Below are positions 1 through 6,276 of a DNA stretch of 6,276 bases, one piece after another (position 1 is the first letter of the stretch; each line of letters starts with the position of its first letter). The stretch lies in assembly GCA_030597435.1 (NCBI GenBank), contig JAUVRV010000172.1:1-6276 (forward strand), written 5' to 3'. The notes below the pieces were generated by a model. It worked only from the letters and a program-made list of their open reading frames with translations. It made no database searches and had not been told where the DNA came from. The DNA is from Gemmatimonadales bacterium (lineage in GTDB: Bacteria > Gemmatimonadota > Gemmatimonadetes > Gemmatimonadales > GWC2-71-9). The translations under genes were made by a program, and so were the position numbers.

Positions 1-15
1 GCTTTGGTGACTTCA

Positions 16-1380
16 TTACATCCTCCGTTCGTTACCAGTTCTCCCAACCGGACTCGAGCCGCTACGGCCCTGCTCCTCAATCCAGCGTAGTGCGGCCCTC
101 AAGAAAGGGTCCCTCCCGGCCAGCAAGTCATCGCGACTCAGGGTTACGCGCTCATCTGGAATCACTCCAACGCCTTCCAGACTCTCTCCATTGACTGTAG
201 TGAAATCGCCTAGCGCATGGTATAGCACATCACCACTTGGAAGGAGATCTGTTACCGCAGGAAGTACGGCACCCATCGTTGTCTCACCGAAGACACGTAC
301 TCTCCCCGTCGTCTGCATTCCACCAGCGAACATCTCCGAGGCACTCGCAGTGATTTCGTCGGTCAGAATCGCCAGCGGCCCCACAAACGGCCTGACCCGA
401 TTGCCCGCTCTGTCGGAGAGCCTCGGGTTGGCAAAGAACTCTAGCTCGTTCCGTCGCGTCTGCATCGTGCCGAGCGGAGTGCGAACCTCATAGAAGTGGC
501 CGGCCACGCCCATCACCATGGCTCCCAGACCACCGGTGTTACCTCTCAGATCGACCACTATCCCATCCAGCTCACGGAACTCGTTGACCGCCCGATCGAC
601 TCGTGCGATTGCGGGAACCATCCAGTTGTTGAACCAGATCACACCCACTTCCACACCGTCTGATGCTACTCGTCGACTATGAAAGCGATTGAAGAACGTA
701 GGGAAGTTCCCGAACCTCACTGGCGAGCCTGGGTTGGGACCGAGCGCAATCTCTACGGTTTGTTTTGCACCCTCTCCATCTAGGAACTGAACCCGCTTGA
801 CCGATCCTGTCGATCCGCTCAGATGTGCTGTCACTCGTACCCACACCCGCGCTTCCAACGAACGTTCCTCAGGAGAATCTCGGGCCACCTCCAACAGCTC
901 GTCCATGTCATGGTCGTCTATGGAAAGGACTACCCATCCAGGCTCAACGCCTGTCGTTTCTGCCGGTCCTCCAGAATCGACTCGACTCACCAAGACCATT
1001 TCATCGATGAGACGTATGTCCAATCCTGCATCACCTATGTCACCGCCCAGGTCCTGATCCTCAGCAGAATCGGATGATTCGACCGCCTCACGCGGTATGA
1101 GCACAAAGTGAGACTGGCCCAACCGGTCCAACATCTCCCGGATCACCACTCGCAGGTCGTGCACGTCCTGCGCAGCTTCGGCTTCAGGTCGCAGCTCGTC
1201 CTTCAGAGCCAGCCAGTCGACACCGTTGAACGTGGTGTCGAAGTGCGTCTCGTAGACAATGCGCCATGCCGCGTCGAACGTCTCGACGGACGTGCCGGGC
1301 TCGAGTTGGGTTGCAGGCTGCTTATGAGTACCGCAGGCGGCGCCGAGAATGCCGAGCAGCAGCGTGGTAAGGATACGCAT
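16..1380 (-). CDS. Exported S41-family serine peptidase with PDZ domain (probable lipoprotein)
   Basis: Predicted periplasmic or membrane-attached peptidase of 454 residues, ending in TAA at 18-16. I chose the ATG at 1380 because it puts MRILTTLLLGILGAAC at the very N-terminus, a signal peptide followed by a Cys; the lipobox (GAAC) is not canonical, so lipidation is likely but unproven. An in-frame ATG at 1392 is an alternative, and the frame is open to 1431. Order of parts (numbering from 1380): signal 1-16; helical N-domain with LGQSH, His91; PDZ around 112-165 (LGGDIGDAGLDI...GVEPGWVVLSI); S41 core with VVDLRGNTGG near 275-284; nucleophile motif TASASE with Ser346; C-terminal GVGVIPDERV and a GRDPFLRAAL helix. 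The Lys expected about 25 residues after the Ser in C-terminal processing peptidases is Ala here (GETTMGAVL), so the family match is to the Ser/His-type S41 branch (tricorn-like), not CtpA/Prc. Substrate unknown. It is the last gene of the minus-strand group seen here. Confidence 0.9.
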   Translation of the reverse strand: MRILTTLLLGILGAACGTHKQPATQLEPGTSVETFDAAWRIVYETHFDTTFNGVDWLALKDELRPEAEAAQDVHDLRVVIREMLDRLGQSHFVLIPREAVESSDSAEDQDLGGDIGDAGLDIRLIDEMVLVSRVDSGGPAETTGVEPGWVVLSIDDHDMDELLEVARDSPEERSLEARVWVRVTAHLSGSTGSVKRVQFLDGEGAKQTVEIALGPNPGSPVRFGNFPTFFNRFHSRRVASDGVEVGVIWFNNWMVPAIARVDRAVNEFRELDGIVVDLRGNTGGLGAMVMGVAGHFYEVRTPLGTMQTRRNELEFFANPRLSDRAGNRVRPFVGPLAILTDEITASASEMFAGGMQTTGRVRVFGETTMGAVLPAVTDLLPSGDVLYHALGDFTTVNGESLEGVGVIPDERVTLSRDDLLAGRDPFLRAALRWIEEQGRSGSSPVGRTGNERRM

Positions 1381-1644
1381 GGGTGGTAACATCCCACGTA
1401 TCACGCCGCAGCTCCGTGACCCGGAGCACACGTGAGTCCGTCACAGCTTGCGTCAGCCACTTGGTGTCCCCTCATCTGGATGGAGTATCTCCTCGGCTGG
1501 TCGAGACGTCGTCCAATTCTCGAGGCCTTGGGGAGGGCAAATCGGGCCCTACGGGTAATTCGGATCCCAAACGGTAAAGCAATGCGGTCACCTTGTCGAG
1601 GACCGGACGATCGTCTCGCGTCCAAGACCAAGGACTTGAATGGT

Positions 1645-2556
1645 TCAATGATTGTCAAAGAATCGGGCGATCTCCCAGCTAGCCGAGAACACCGATCCCG
1701 TGGGCCACTGGTGCGGCCCGTCCACTACCCGATACAGCATTACCTCCGAATCGGTTGGACAGTCCCAAGTCTCGGACCAGACCTCGATGCCAGCCGTAAG
1801 CCCTCCCACCTCGAGTTCGCTGGGCAACCTCTCGCTGCACCCGTTGGAGTCAGCCCAGAACTGGGCCGAGCTGTCCACTGACAGCAAGGTGAAATTGCCC
1901 CGGTCGGGCGCGCCATCGTACGGCACTACCTGGTCGCCGGTCCCGTGGATCATCATGAACGGGATCTTCCCACTGGGCTCGCAGGTCTCAGAGAGAGGCC
2001 CGGGCAACGTACCAGCAACTGAGGCCACCGCGGCTAGCTGGTCGGTCAGGTCACAAGCCAGCTTGTGCATCATGAATCCACCGGCAGAGTAGCCGGTGGC
2101 GTACACCCGCGATCTATCGATCCCAAGCTGAGCGTCCAGCTCGTCGATCAACTCCGAGATGAAGCGGACGTCGTCCACACCGGCGGTATCTGCGTTGGTG
2201 CAGTCACACCCCTCCGCCCAGCTTCCTAGCCATCCATCCGGATACACCGCCATGAAGTCCCACAGATCGGCGACTCCGTCGAACGATGTCAGGGCCCTCA
2301 CACCCGAAGCGCTGCCCCCACCACCATGGAGCACAATCACGACCGGGAGCCGCTTGTCCTCATACTCAGGCGGCAGATGCACCTGATACGTGCGGAGAAA
2401 ACCACCCGACTCGAGGTCGCCATCGAGATTCCGGTCTGCCCCTTCCTGCTCCAACGACAACACGTTGCAGGAACTGAGGGTGAAACCCAGCACCAGGAGT
2501 GCCGTGGCCGGTCGCAGGAGACTCACCTGGCTCGGTCGTCTCGGTCTATGTTTCAC
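1645..2556 (-). CDS. Lipoprotein PHB depolymerase/feruloyl esterase-like alpha/beta hydrolase
   Basis: Secreted esterase, 303 residues from a GTG at 2556. That start gives a compact lipoprotein signal: basic n-region KHRPRR, hydrophobic stretch ATALLVLGFTL and lipobox LSSC with Cys30. The frame extends to an ATG at 2631 and a TTG at 2634, but those leave over 50 residues before the lipobox Cys, and a GTG at 2526 is also possible; none has a clear Shine-Dalgarno. The fold follows the CE1/PHB-depolymerase (LpqC-like) order: VVIVLHGGGGSASG oxyanion region (about 72-85), YPDGW, WAEGCDCTNADTAGVDDVRF (113-132), nucleophile elbow GYSAGG with Ser157, HGTGDQVVPYDG with Asp208, and DGPHQWP with His282. 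All three catalytic residues are therefore present. Cys residues at 117, 119, 168 and 192 could form disulfides, fitting an exported enzyme. Likely substrates are ester-linked polymers such as polyhydroxyalkanoate or feruloylated polysaccharide; the sequence does not decide between them. Confidence 0.9.
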   Translation of the reverse strand: MKHRPRRPSQVSLLRPATALLVLGFTLSSCNVLSLEQEGADRNLDGDLESGGFLRTYQVHLPPEYEDKRLPVVIVLHGGGGSASGVRALTSFDGVADLWDFMAVYPDGWLGSWAEGCDCTNADTAGVDDVRFISELIDELDAQLGIDRSRVYATGYSAGGFMMHKLACDLTDQLAAVASVAGTLPGPLSETCEPSGKIPFMMIHGTGDQVVPYDGAPDRGNFTLLSVDSSAQFWADSNGCSERLPSELEVGGLTAGIEVWSETWDCPTDSEVMLYRVVDGPHQWPTGSVFSASWEIARFFDNH

Positions 2557-2657
2557 AATGAACTCGCTGATACGGTTTTGCCTGTCGTCACTCACTCCAG
2601 ATTGTACTCCCGGGGAGGTCGGGGGTGCCATCAATGATGAGGAGGTTTAGGAGGGGA

Positions 2658-2719
2658 AGGAGGGAAAGGAGGGGAAGAAGCAAGGGAACGCTATTCCTGC
2701 TTCCCCTACGTCCCCTCCT
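2658..2719. repeat. Purine-rich long imperfect hairpin between permease remnant and esterase
   Basis: Four nested complementary segments share one centre: AGGAGGG 2658-2664 with CCCTCCT 2713-2719; AGGGGA 2670-2675 with TCCCCT 2702-2707; AGCA 2679-2682 with TGCT 2698-2701; GGAA 2685-2688 with TTCC 2694-2697, around a 5-nt loop. That is 21 base pairs, with a symmetric 5/5 internal loop and small left-side bulges of 3 and 2 nt. The left arm lies in a GGA-rich tract that begins near 2638. No T-run follows on either strand, so it is not a textbook intrinsic terminator, although it sits just after the permease stop on the minus strand and before the esterase. It could be a terminator, a transcript-stabilising stem or a copy of an intergenic repeat family. 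Confidence 0.55.
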
Positions 2720-2746
2720 GCTGTTGGGTGGACGGGGCGGGGGTGG

Positions 2747-3188
2747 TTACTCGTACCTCAGCGCTTCCAGCGGATCCACCTTGGTGGCCCGGCGGGCGGG
2801 TAGATAGGTTGCGCCCAGGCCGGACAGCAGGAGCAGCAGTGACACCCCCACGAAGGTTCGGAGATCGTAGGCCGCCTGACAAGTTGAAGTCCCGCCCGTA
2901 GGTGGTTGCGACATCCATCGTGCCGCTCTGCTCCCGGATATCGAGAAAGTCCGGAATCGACACCGAGTTATACGTCCAGCCGCGTTCTGGAACGGTGCTA
3001 TAGACGTGAAGCAGCTGATCCGCCTCGGGATACGGCAAGGGGCGAAACATGAAGACATCGACGGCGCTGAAGATCGTGACGTTGGCTCCGATGCCGAGCC
3101 CCAATGACACTACCGCGACCGCAATGAGGCCCGGGCTCTTTCTGATCGAGCGCAAGGTGTACCGGATGTCGCCGAAGATCGAGTCCAC
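2747..3188 (-). pseudogene. MacB/FtsX-type ABC permease remnant (ADOP-like) with internal deletion and frame change
   Basis: Remnant of an inner-membrane ABC permease. It starts at GTG 3188 and reads through about 106 good residues: amphipathic start MDSIFGDIRYTLRSIRKSPG, first membrane segment LIAVAVVSLGLGIGANVTIF (21-40), then FRPLPYPEADQL and the beginning of the periplasmic MacB_PCD domain up to FNLSGG. From about 2872 the homologous sequence switches to another frame and reads AYDLRTFVGVSLLLLLSGLG then ATYLPARRATKVDPLEALRYE, stopping at TAA 2749-2747. This is the usual extreme C-terminus of the same family (last membrane helix plus PARRA...DP..ALRYE). Full proteins of this type are about 800 residues, so most of the protein (about 650 residues) is missing and the ends are out of frame. 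The original frame runs on to 2706 as unrelated residues. Such permeases often occur as orphans, and no ATPase gene is visible here. A non-functional product is likely; an assembly join is the other explanation. Confidence 0.85.
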
Positions 3189-3333
3189 TGATCACCCGCC
3201 GGACGGAAGGAAATGAGGGTCGTCTCTGTCCCTCAGGTCATAACGGTGGCTAAGTGATACCGGTTTCGACGCGGGCCCAGCTCGTTGAACACCCAACTGC
3301 GCCGGGTCTTGGTGAACCGAAGGTCGCTTGCCG

Positions 3334-3933
3334 CTAAAGACCAACCCTGAAAAAGTACCGCTGAGCCGAGGCCACGTGGTTTCTGGCGATACCGAACTGT
3401 CGGCTGCGGGTCAGGTTGTCGGGCACCCCATTGCCAGCTACCGGTTGCGCCAGATTCCTCAATTCGTCTATGGCACGCGGTAGCCGTCCGTAGCCTCTCA
3501 GCAGCGCCGTCTCCGCGTCTTCAGGGGGTGGTTCGGGCAGTAGCGCGGCAATGGCCTCGAGCCGATCTCGGAACTGCTGAGACCAAGCATCCCACCGTTC
3601 CCTCGTTTCCCTAGCCTCACTGGCTCCCATCTCGGGGGACAGTTCAGGAATCTCCTTTGCCTCCGCTTCCGACGAATCGATTAGCTGCGCGAGTTGGTTG
3701 GCAACAATCACCAGGGGAGACTGCGGCACCAACTCTGACAGTGCAGACGCTGTCGTGTTGTCGGTTGATTCCGTCGACGCAGTTCCCCCACCACCCAATT
3801 TGACCGCGGTTAGTACGGCAAGGATGGCCACCACAGCAACAAAGACAAGAACGCCTAGCGGGACTCTGCCCCCCCGGCCGCTGATTGTGCTTCCTTCGTG
3901 TATCACGTCGAACCCCCCATGTACAGTACTCAT
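3334..3933 (-). CDS. Hypothetical single-pass membrane protein with soluble helical C-terminal domain
   Basis: I do not recognise this protein. From the ATG at 3933 it has 199 residues and ends in TAG at 3336-3334. The frame is open upstream to a TTG at 3978, and a GTG at 3906 preceded by a G-run is another possible start; no start has a convincing Shine-Dalgarno. Residues 1-24 are polar, with GRGGR just before a strongly hydrophobic segment VPLGVLVFVAVVAILAVLTA (about 24-43). After it comes a Gly/Ser/Thr-rich linker (GGGGTASTESTDNTTAS) and a charged, probably alpha-helical domain (about 75-165) rich in Glu, Arg and Ala, including EAKEIPEL, RERWDAWSQQFRDRLEAI and a PEPPPED turn. The arrangement suggests a membrane anchor with the C-terminal domain outside the cytoplasm. 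It is divergent from the molybdoenzyme gene, 208 bp away. No catalytic motif is visible. Confidence 0.65.
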   Translation of the reverse strand: MSTVHGGFDVIHEGSTISGRGGRVPLGVLVFVAVVAILAVLTAVKLGGGGTASTESTDNTTASALSELVPQSPLVIVANQLAQLIDSSEAEAKEIPELSPEMGASEARETRERWDAWSQQFRDRLEAIAALLPEPPPEDAETALLRGYGRLPRAIDELRNLAQPVAGNGVPDNLTRSRQFGIARNHVASAQRYFFRVGL

Positions 3934-4141
3934 GTGGAGGGTAGAACGACTGAATCCACTACGCAAGTGACGTAGCAACTCGGCAAACCAGTGGCCTACG
4001 TTTCAGTCAGGCTTCACGGAGTCTTAATATGTCGATCAGTATATGGGGTTGGGGTAGTGGCCCTGAGGCCTTCCTTAGGATTGTCCAGTAATTCCGCCGG
4101 GTTTGTCCGGATTCATCCCTCTACGGAGTAGGAGTCGACCC
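3934..4141. promoter_or_regulatory. Divergent intergenic region with direct repeats upstream of the molybdoenzyme gene
   Basis: This region must contain the promoters for both divergent genes. I see no convincing sigma-70 pair; the best AT-rich candidate for a -10 on the plus strand is TAATAT at 4025-4030, with only a weak TTCAGT 17 bp upstream (4002-4007). Two similar segments lie 22 bp apart, TTGTCCAGTAATTC (4081-4094) and TTGTCCGGATTC (4103-4114). They could be a pair of regulator half-sites, but downstream of that promoter candidate. A short inverted repeat CTACG/CGTAG (3959-3963/3971-3975) lies near the minus-strand gene. Confidence 0.3.
4131..4134 (+). promoter_or_regulatory. Shine-Dalgarno site of the molybdoenzyme gene
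   Basis: GGAG lies 7 nt before the ATG at 4142, the only good ribosome-binding site seen in the window. It supports this start over any later in-frame Met such as residue 25, which falls inside the iron-sulfur motif. Confidence 0.7.
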
Positions 4142-6276
4142 ATGACCGCAACAGCCCAGAACCGGATCGAGGAGGATGTCTGGATCCCGACCAGTTGCGG
4201 GCAGTGCTATTGCATGTGCGGCATCAAGGCCCGCCGTCAGAACGGCGTCATTACAGAGATAGAAGGGAACCCCGATGCGCCTAGTGGACGCGGTAGCATC
4301 TGCGTGAAAGGCATAGCGTCATCACATCTGCTGTACGATCCCTACCGGGTCAACTACCCACTCAAGCGCACCAATCCGGAGAAGGGGCTCGGCGTGGACC
4401 CGAAGTTCGTGCGCATATCCTGGGAGGAGGCGCTCGACATCATCGTCACCAAGTTGGAGGAATGCCGCGAGCGCGATCCTCGCGGAGCGTATTTCCAGGC
4501 TACCACGACACAGGCCTCCGAAATCCGATTTGGTGTGATCGGGTTCATGAAGGGTTTCGGCACACCTAACTACTGGGTCTCCGGTGGTGGTTTACACTGC
4601 GGCAACGGTGCGCACTTCATGAACGGCATCATGCATGTGTCCTGGTCGATCATCCCCGATTTCGCACACTGCAACTATGCATTGAACTTCGGCTGCTCCA
4701 AAGGTCACGGAGCTGGTCACGTTGCCGTGCAGAACGCAACTCAAGCAGCTGACGCGCGATTCCGTGGCTTCAAGAACATCGTCTTCGACCCGTTTCAGAG
4801 CGCACAGGCCTCCAAGGCGCACGAGTGGATCCCCATCAAGGTGGGGACAGATGGTGCCATGGCTCTGGGCCTGGTGAACTCCCTGCTGAACGAACACGGC
4901 ATCTACGATGCCGAGTATTTGATGTACAAGACCAACAGCCCCTACTTGATACGCCCGTCTGACGGTCGCTACATGCGCGACAAGGAGACGAACAAGCCGC
5001 TTGTCTGGGACCTGGTCGACAGTTGCCCCAGAGTTCACAACAACGATTCTGTGACCCGGGTCGAGTACGAGGACCAAGCCCACGAAGTTGCCCTCACTGG
5101 TAGCTACAATGTGGATGGCATCGAGTGCCAGCCAGCGTTCGCCCTGTTGAAGGAACACGTCAAGAAGTACACACCGAAGTTCGTGGAGAAAGTCACAGGT
5201 ATTCCGGCAGCAACCGTCAGTCGCATCGCGAAGGAGTTCGGTGAGGCGGCGGAGATCGGCTCGACGGTAACGATTCAAACGAGCATGGGACCAAAGAAGA
5301 TCCCCAGCCGACCGGTAGCCACGCATTTCTTCCGCGGAACGCAGGGACACGTGAATTCGGGATGGACCTGCCTGTCGGTCGACATGGTCAACCACATGGT
5401 CGGTGCAGCTGATACTTGGGGGTCTGCACTCGGTCTCGGTGCCTCCGTAGGCAGTGGCTACGAGGGAACAGGCAAGCCATATCAAATCCCCTACCCCTGC
5501 CCGGACGGCCTGTTGGTCGCTAGGACATGGGTGTACGATCACGTACCGTATCCGATGCGCGTACCCAAACCGCCGACGCGGTTAGATCTACATGACATGT
5601 TCCCGACGTCGATCTACAACGCCTTCGTCATCACCAACCCAAGGTGGGAAGAGATTCTGGAGCGCTTCAAGATCCCTTACAAGCCGGACGTGATGATCAA
5701 TTTCGGTTCCAACTCCGTGATGACGATGGGCAATGCGGAAGCCGTGACCGAGAACTTCCTCAAGAAGTTCAACTTCATCTTCTCGTTCCAGCTATACATC
5801 ACCGAGTTCGAAGAGGCGGTGGCAGACATCGTATTACCCGACGCGTGCTTCCTCGAACGCTACACACCGGCAGTGAGTTTCCCATCGACGTTCTCTCATC
5901 CCCAGGGAGAGGACGACTGGGGTTGGTCGATACGCCAGCCCGTTATCGAGCCGATGTATGAGCGACGCGATTTCAACGAAGTAATGCTGGACATCTGCAA
6001 GCGCCTCGGCATCCATGGCAAGTACTACAAGGGGCTGAACGACTCCATCGGCATCCGCTACGGCGGTGAAATGGACGAGAAGTACAGGTTGGTCGAGGAC
6101 GGCAGCGTCGATCACACCTGGGAGGACATCTGTGACCGATTGCTGAAGGACCGCTTCGGTGAGGAACACGGTCTCGAGTATATTCGCAAGAAGGGCGTCT
6201 TTACGTGGCCCAAGAAGAAGGAAGACGTTTACTGGAAGTGGTTCAATCCGTCACGAGTACCGATCTACTTCGAGTA
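4142..6276 (+). CDS. Molybdopterin-dependent oxidoreductase, DMSO-reductase superfamily (3' end beyond window)
   Basis: Catalytic subunit of a Mo or W bis-MGD enzyme. The frame is open for 711 codons without a stop and continues past the window. Visible parts: [4Fe-4S] motif Cys19-x2-Cys22-x3-Cys26-x27-Cys54 followed by VKG (Lys56, as in formate dehydrogenase/Nap-type enzymes); RISWEEALD at 91-99; GLHCGNGAH with Cys153 at the position of the metal-ligating residue; VFDPFQS (214-220) and IKVGTDGAMALGL (232-244), the equivalents of the usual VDPR...PGTDAAL cofactor-binding stretches; RGTQGHVNSGW (398-408); ADIVLPDACFLER (561-573). The C-terminal molybdopterin-dinucleotide-binding domain is probably still to come, since family members usually have 750-950 residues. 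No twin-arginine signal is present, so it is cytoplasmic unless a partner exports it. The ligand Cys excludes the Ser-ligand DMSO/TMAO reductases; formate dehydrogenase, thiosulfate/polysulfide reductase and acetylene-hydratase-like groups remain possible. The Asp essential in acetylene hydratase, right after the second cluster Cys, is Tyr23 here. Substrate unknown. Confidence 0.95.
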   Translation, partial: MTATAQNRIEEDVWIPTSCGQCYCMCGIKARRQNGVITEIEGNPDAPSGRGSICVKGIASSHLLYDPYRVNYPLKRTNPEKGLGVDPKFVRISWEEALDIIVTKLEECRERDPRGAYFQATTTQASEIRFGVIGFMKGFGTPNYWVSGGGLHCGNGAHFMNGIMHVSWSIIPDFAHCNYALNFGCSKGHGAGHVAVQNATQAADARFRGFKNIVFDPFQSAQASKAHEWIPIKVGTDGAMALGLVNSLLNEHGIYDAEYLMYKTNSPYLIRPSDGRYMRDKETNKPLVWDLVDSCPRVHNNDSVTRVEYEDQAHEVALTGSYNVDGIECQPAFALLKEHVKKYTPKFVEKVTGIPAATVSRIAKEFGEAAEIGSTVTIQTSMGPKKIPSRPVATHFFRGTQGHVNSGWTCLSVDMVNHMVGAADTWGSALGLGASVGSGYEGTGKPYQIPYPCPDGLLVARTWVYDHVPYPMRVPKPPTRLDLHDMFPTSIYNAFVITNPRWEEILERFKIPYKPDVMINFGSNSVMTMGNAEAVTENFLKKFNFIFSFQLYITEFEEAVADIVLPDACFLERYTPAVSFPSTFSHPQGEDDWGWSIRQPVIEPMYERRDFNEVMLDICKRLGIHGKYYKGLNDSIGIRYGGEMDEKYRLVEDGSVDHTWEDICDRLLKDRFGEEHGLEYIRKKGVFTWPKKKEDVYWKWFNPSRVPIYFE

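Noticed and set aside
1606..1615. Perfect 10-bp palindrome GACGATCGTC in the 1381-1644 spacer
   Set aside because: Short, with no T-run or second copy; expected by chance in GC-rich DNA.
1401..1658. 85-codon minus-strand open frame in the spacer between esterase and peptidase
   Set aside because: Overlaps the esterase end and the peptidase upstream region, Arg-rich without domain features; probably non-coding.
1432..1881. 149-codon plus-strand open frame spanning the spacer and the 3' end of the esterase
   Set aside because: About half is antisense to the esterase; no Shine-Dalgarno, no recognisable motif.
4592..5542. 316-codon open frame on the minus strand inside the molybdoenzyme gene
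   Set aside because: It is fully antisense to a gene with clear family motifs in frame throughout; its translation is Val/His/Arg-rich with no recognisable domain, as expected of a shadow frame.
5644..6169. Further open frames (105 codons plus, 111 codons minus) within the molybdoenzyme gene
   Set aside because: Both overlap the well-supported 4142 frame and show no motifs.
4142..6276. Calling the oxidoreductase acetylene hydratase, formate dehydrogenase or thiosulfate reductase
   Set aside because: General resemblance only; the key acetylene-hydratase Asp is Tyr, the ligand is Cys and not Sec, and no partner genes are in view, so no substrate-level name is justified.
1..6276. CRISPR array, tRNA/rRNA genes, insertion sequence or phage genes
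   Set aside because: No regularly spaced repeats, tRNA-like cloverleaf, transposase motif or terminal inverted repeats were found on reading both strands.

Overview
The window is moderately GC-rich bacterial DNA. It holds four genes or gene remnants on the minus strand (left two thirds) and one large plus-strand gene that runs off the right edge. The remnant permease has the N- and C-terminal signatures of the MacB/FtsX-type permeases that are strongly expanded in Acidobacteriota and Gemmatimonadota (the 'acidobacterial duplicated orphaned permease' group). Together with exported S41 and PHB-depolymerase-like hydrolases this points, as an inference only, to one of those phyla or a related environmental lineage.

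Layout from left to right. 16-1380 (-) encodes an exported, probably lipid-anchored S41-family peptidase with a PDZ domain. 1381-1644 is non-coding as far as I can tell. 1645-2556 (-) encodes a lipoprotein alpha/beta-hydrolase of the PHB depolymerase/feruloyl esterase (CE1-like) type with a complete Ser-Asp-His triad. 2640-2720 is a purine-rich block forming a long nested imperfect hairpin. 2747-3188 (-) is a permease pseudogene: its first ~106 codons and last ~41 codons are well preserved but joined in different frames, with the whole middle missing. 3189-3333 holds nothing I recognise. 3334-3933 (-) encodes a ~199-residue single-pass membrane protein of unknown function.

A 208-bp divergent intergenic region (3934-4141) separates this from a molybdopterin oxidoreductase (DMSO-reductase superfamily) gene starting at 4142 on the plus strand and open for 711 codons to the window end. 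It has a cytoplasmic N-terminus, a [4Fe-4S] motif and a Cys at the expected Mo/W-ligand position. Its substrate cannot be read from this window, and the C-terminal cofactor-binding domain and any electron-transfer partners lie beyond the edge.

The genes do not form one evident pathway. The two hydrolases look like separate secreted degradative enzymes, the permease is dead, and the oxidoreductase probably begins a separate transcription unit. The only candidates for something undescribed are the divergent molybdoenzyme, the nested hairpin element and the internally deleted permease.
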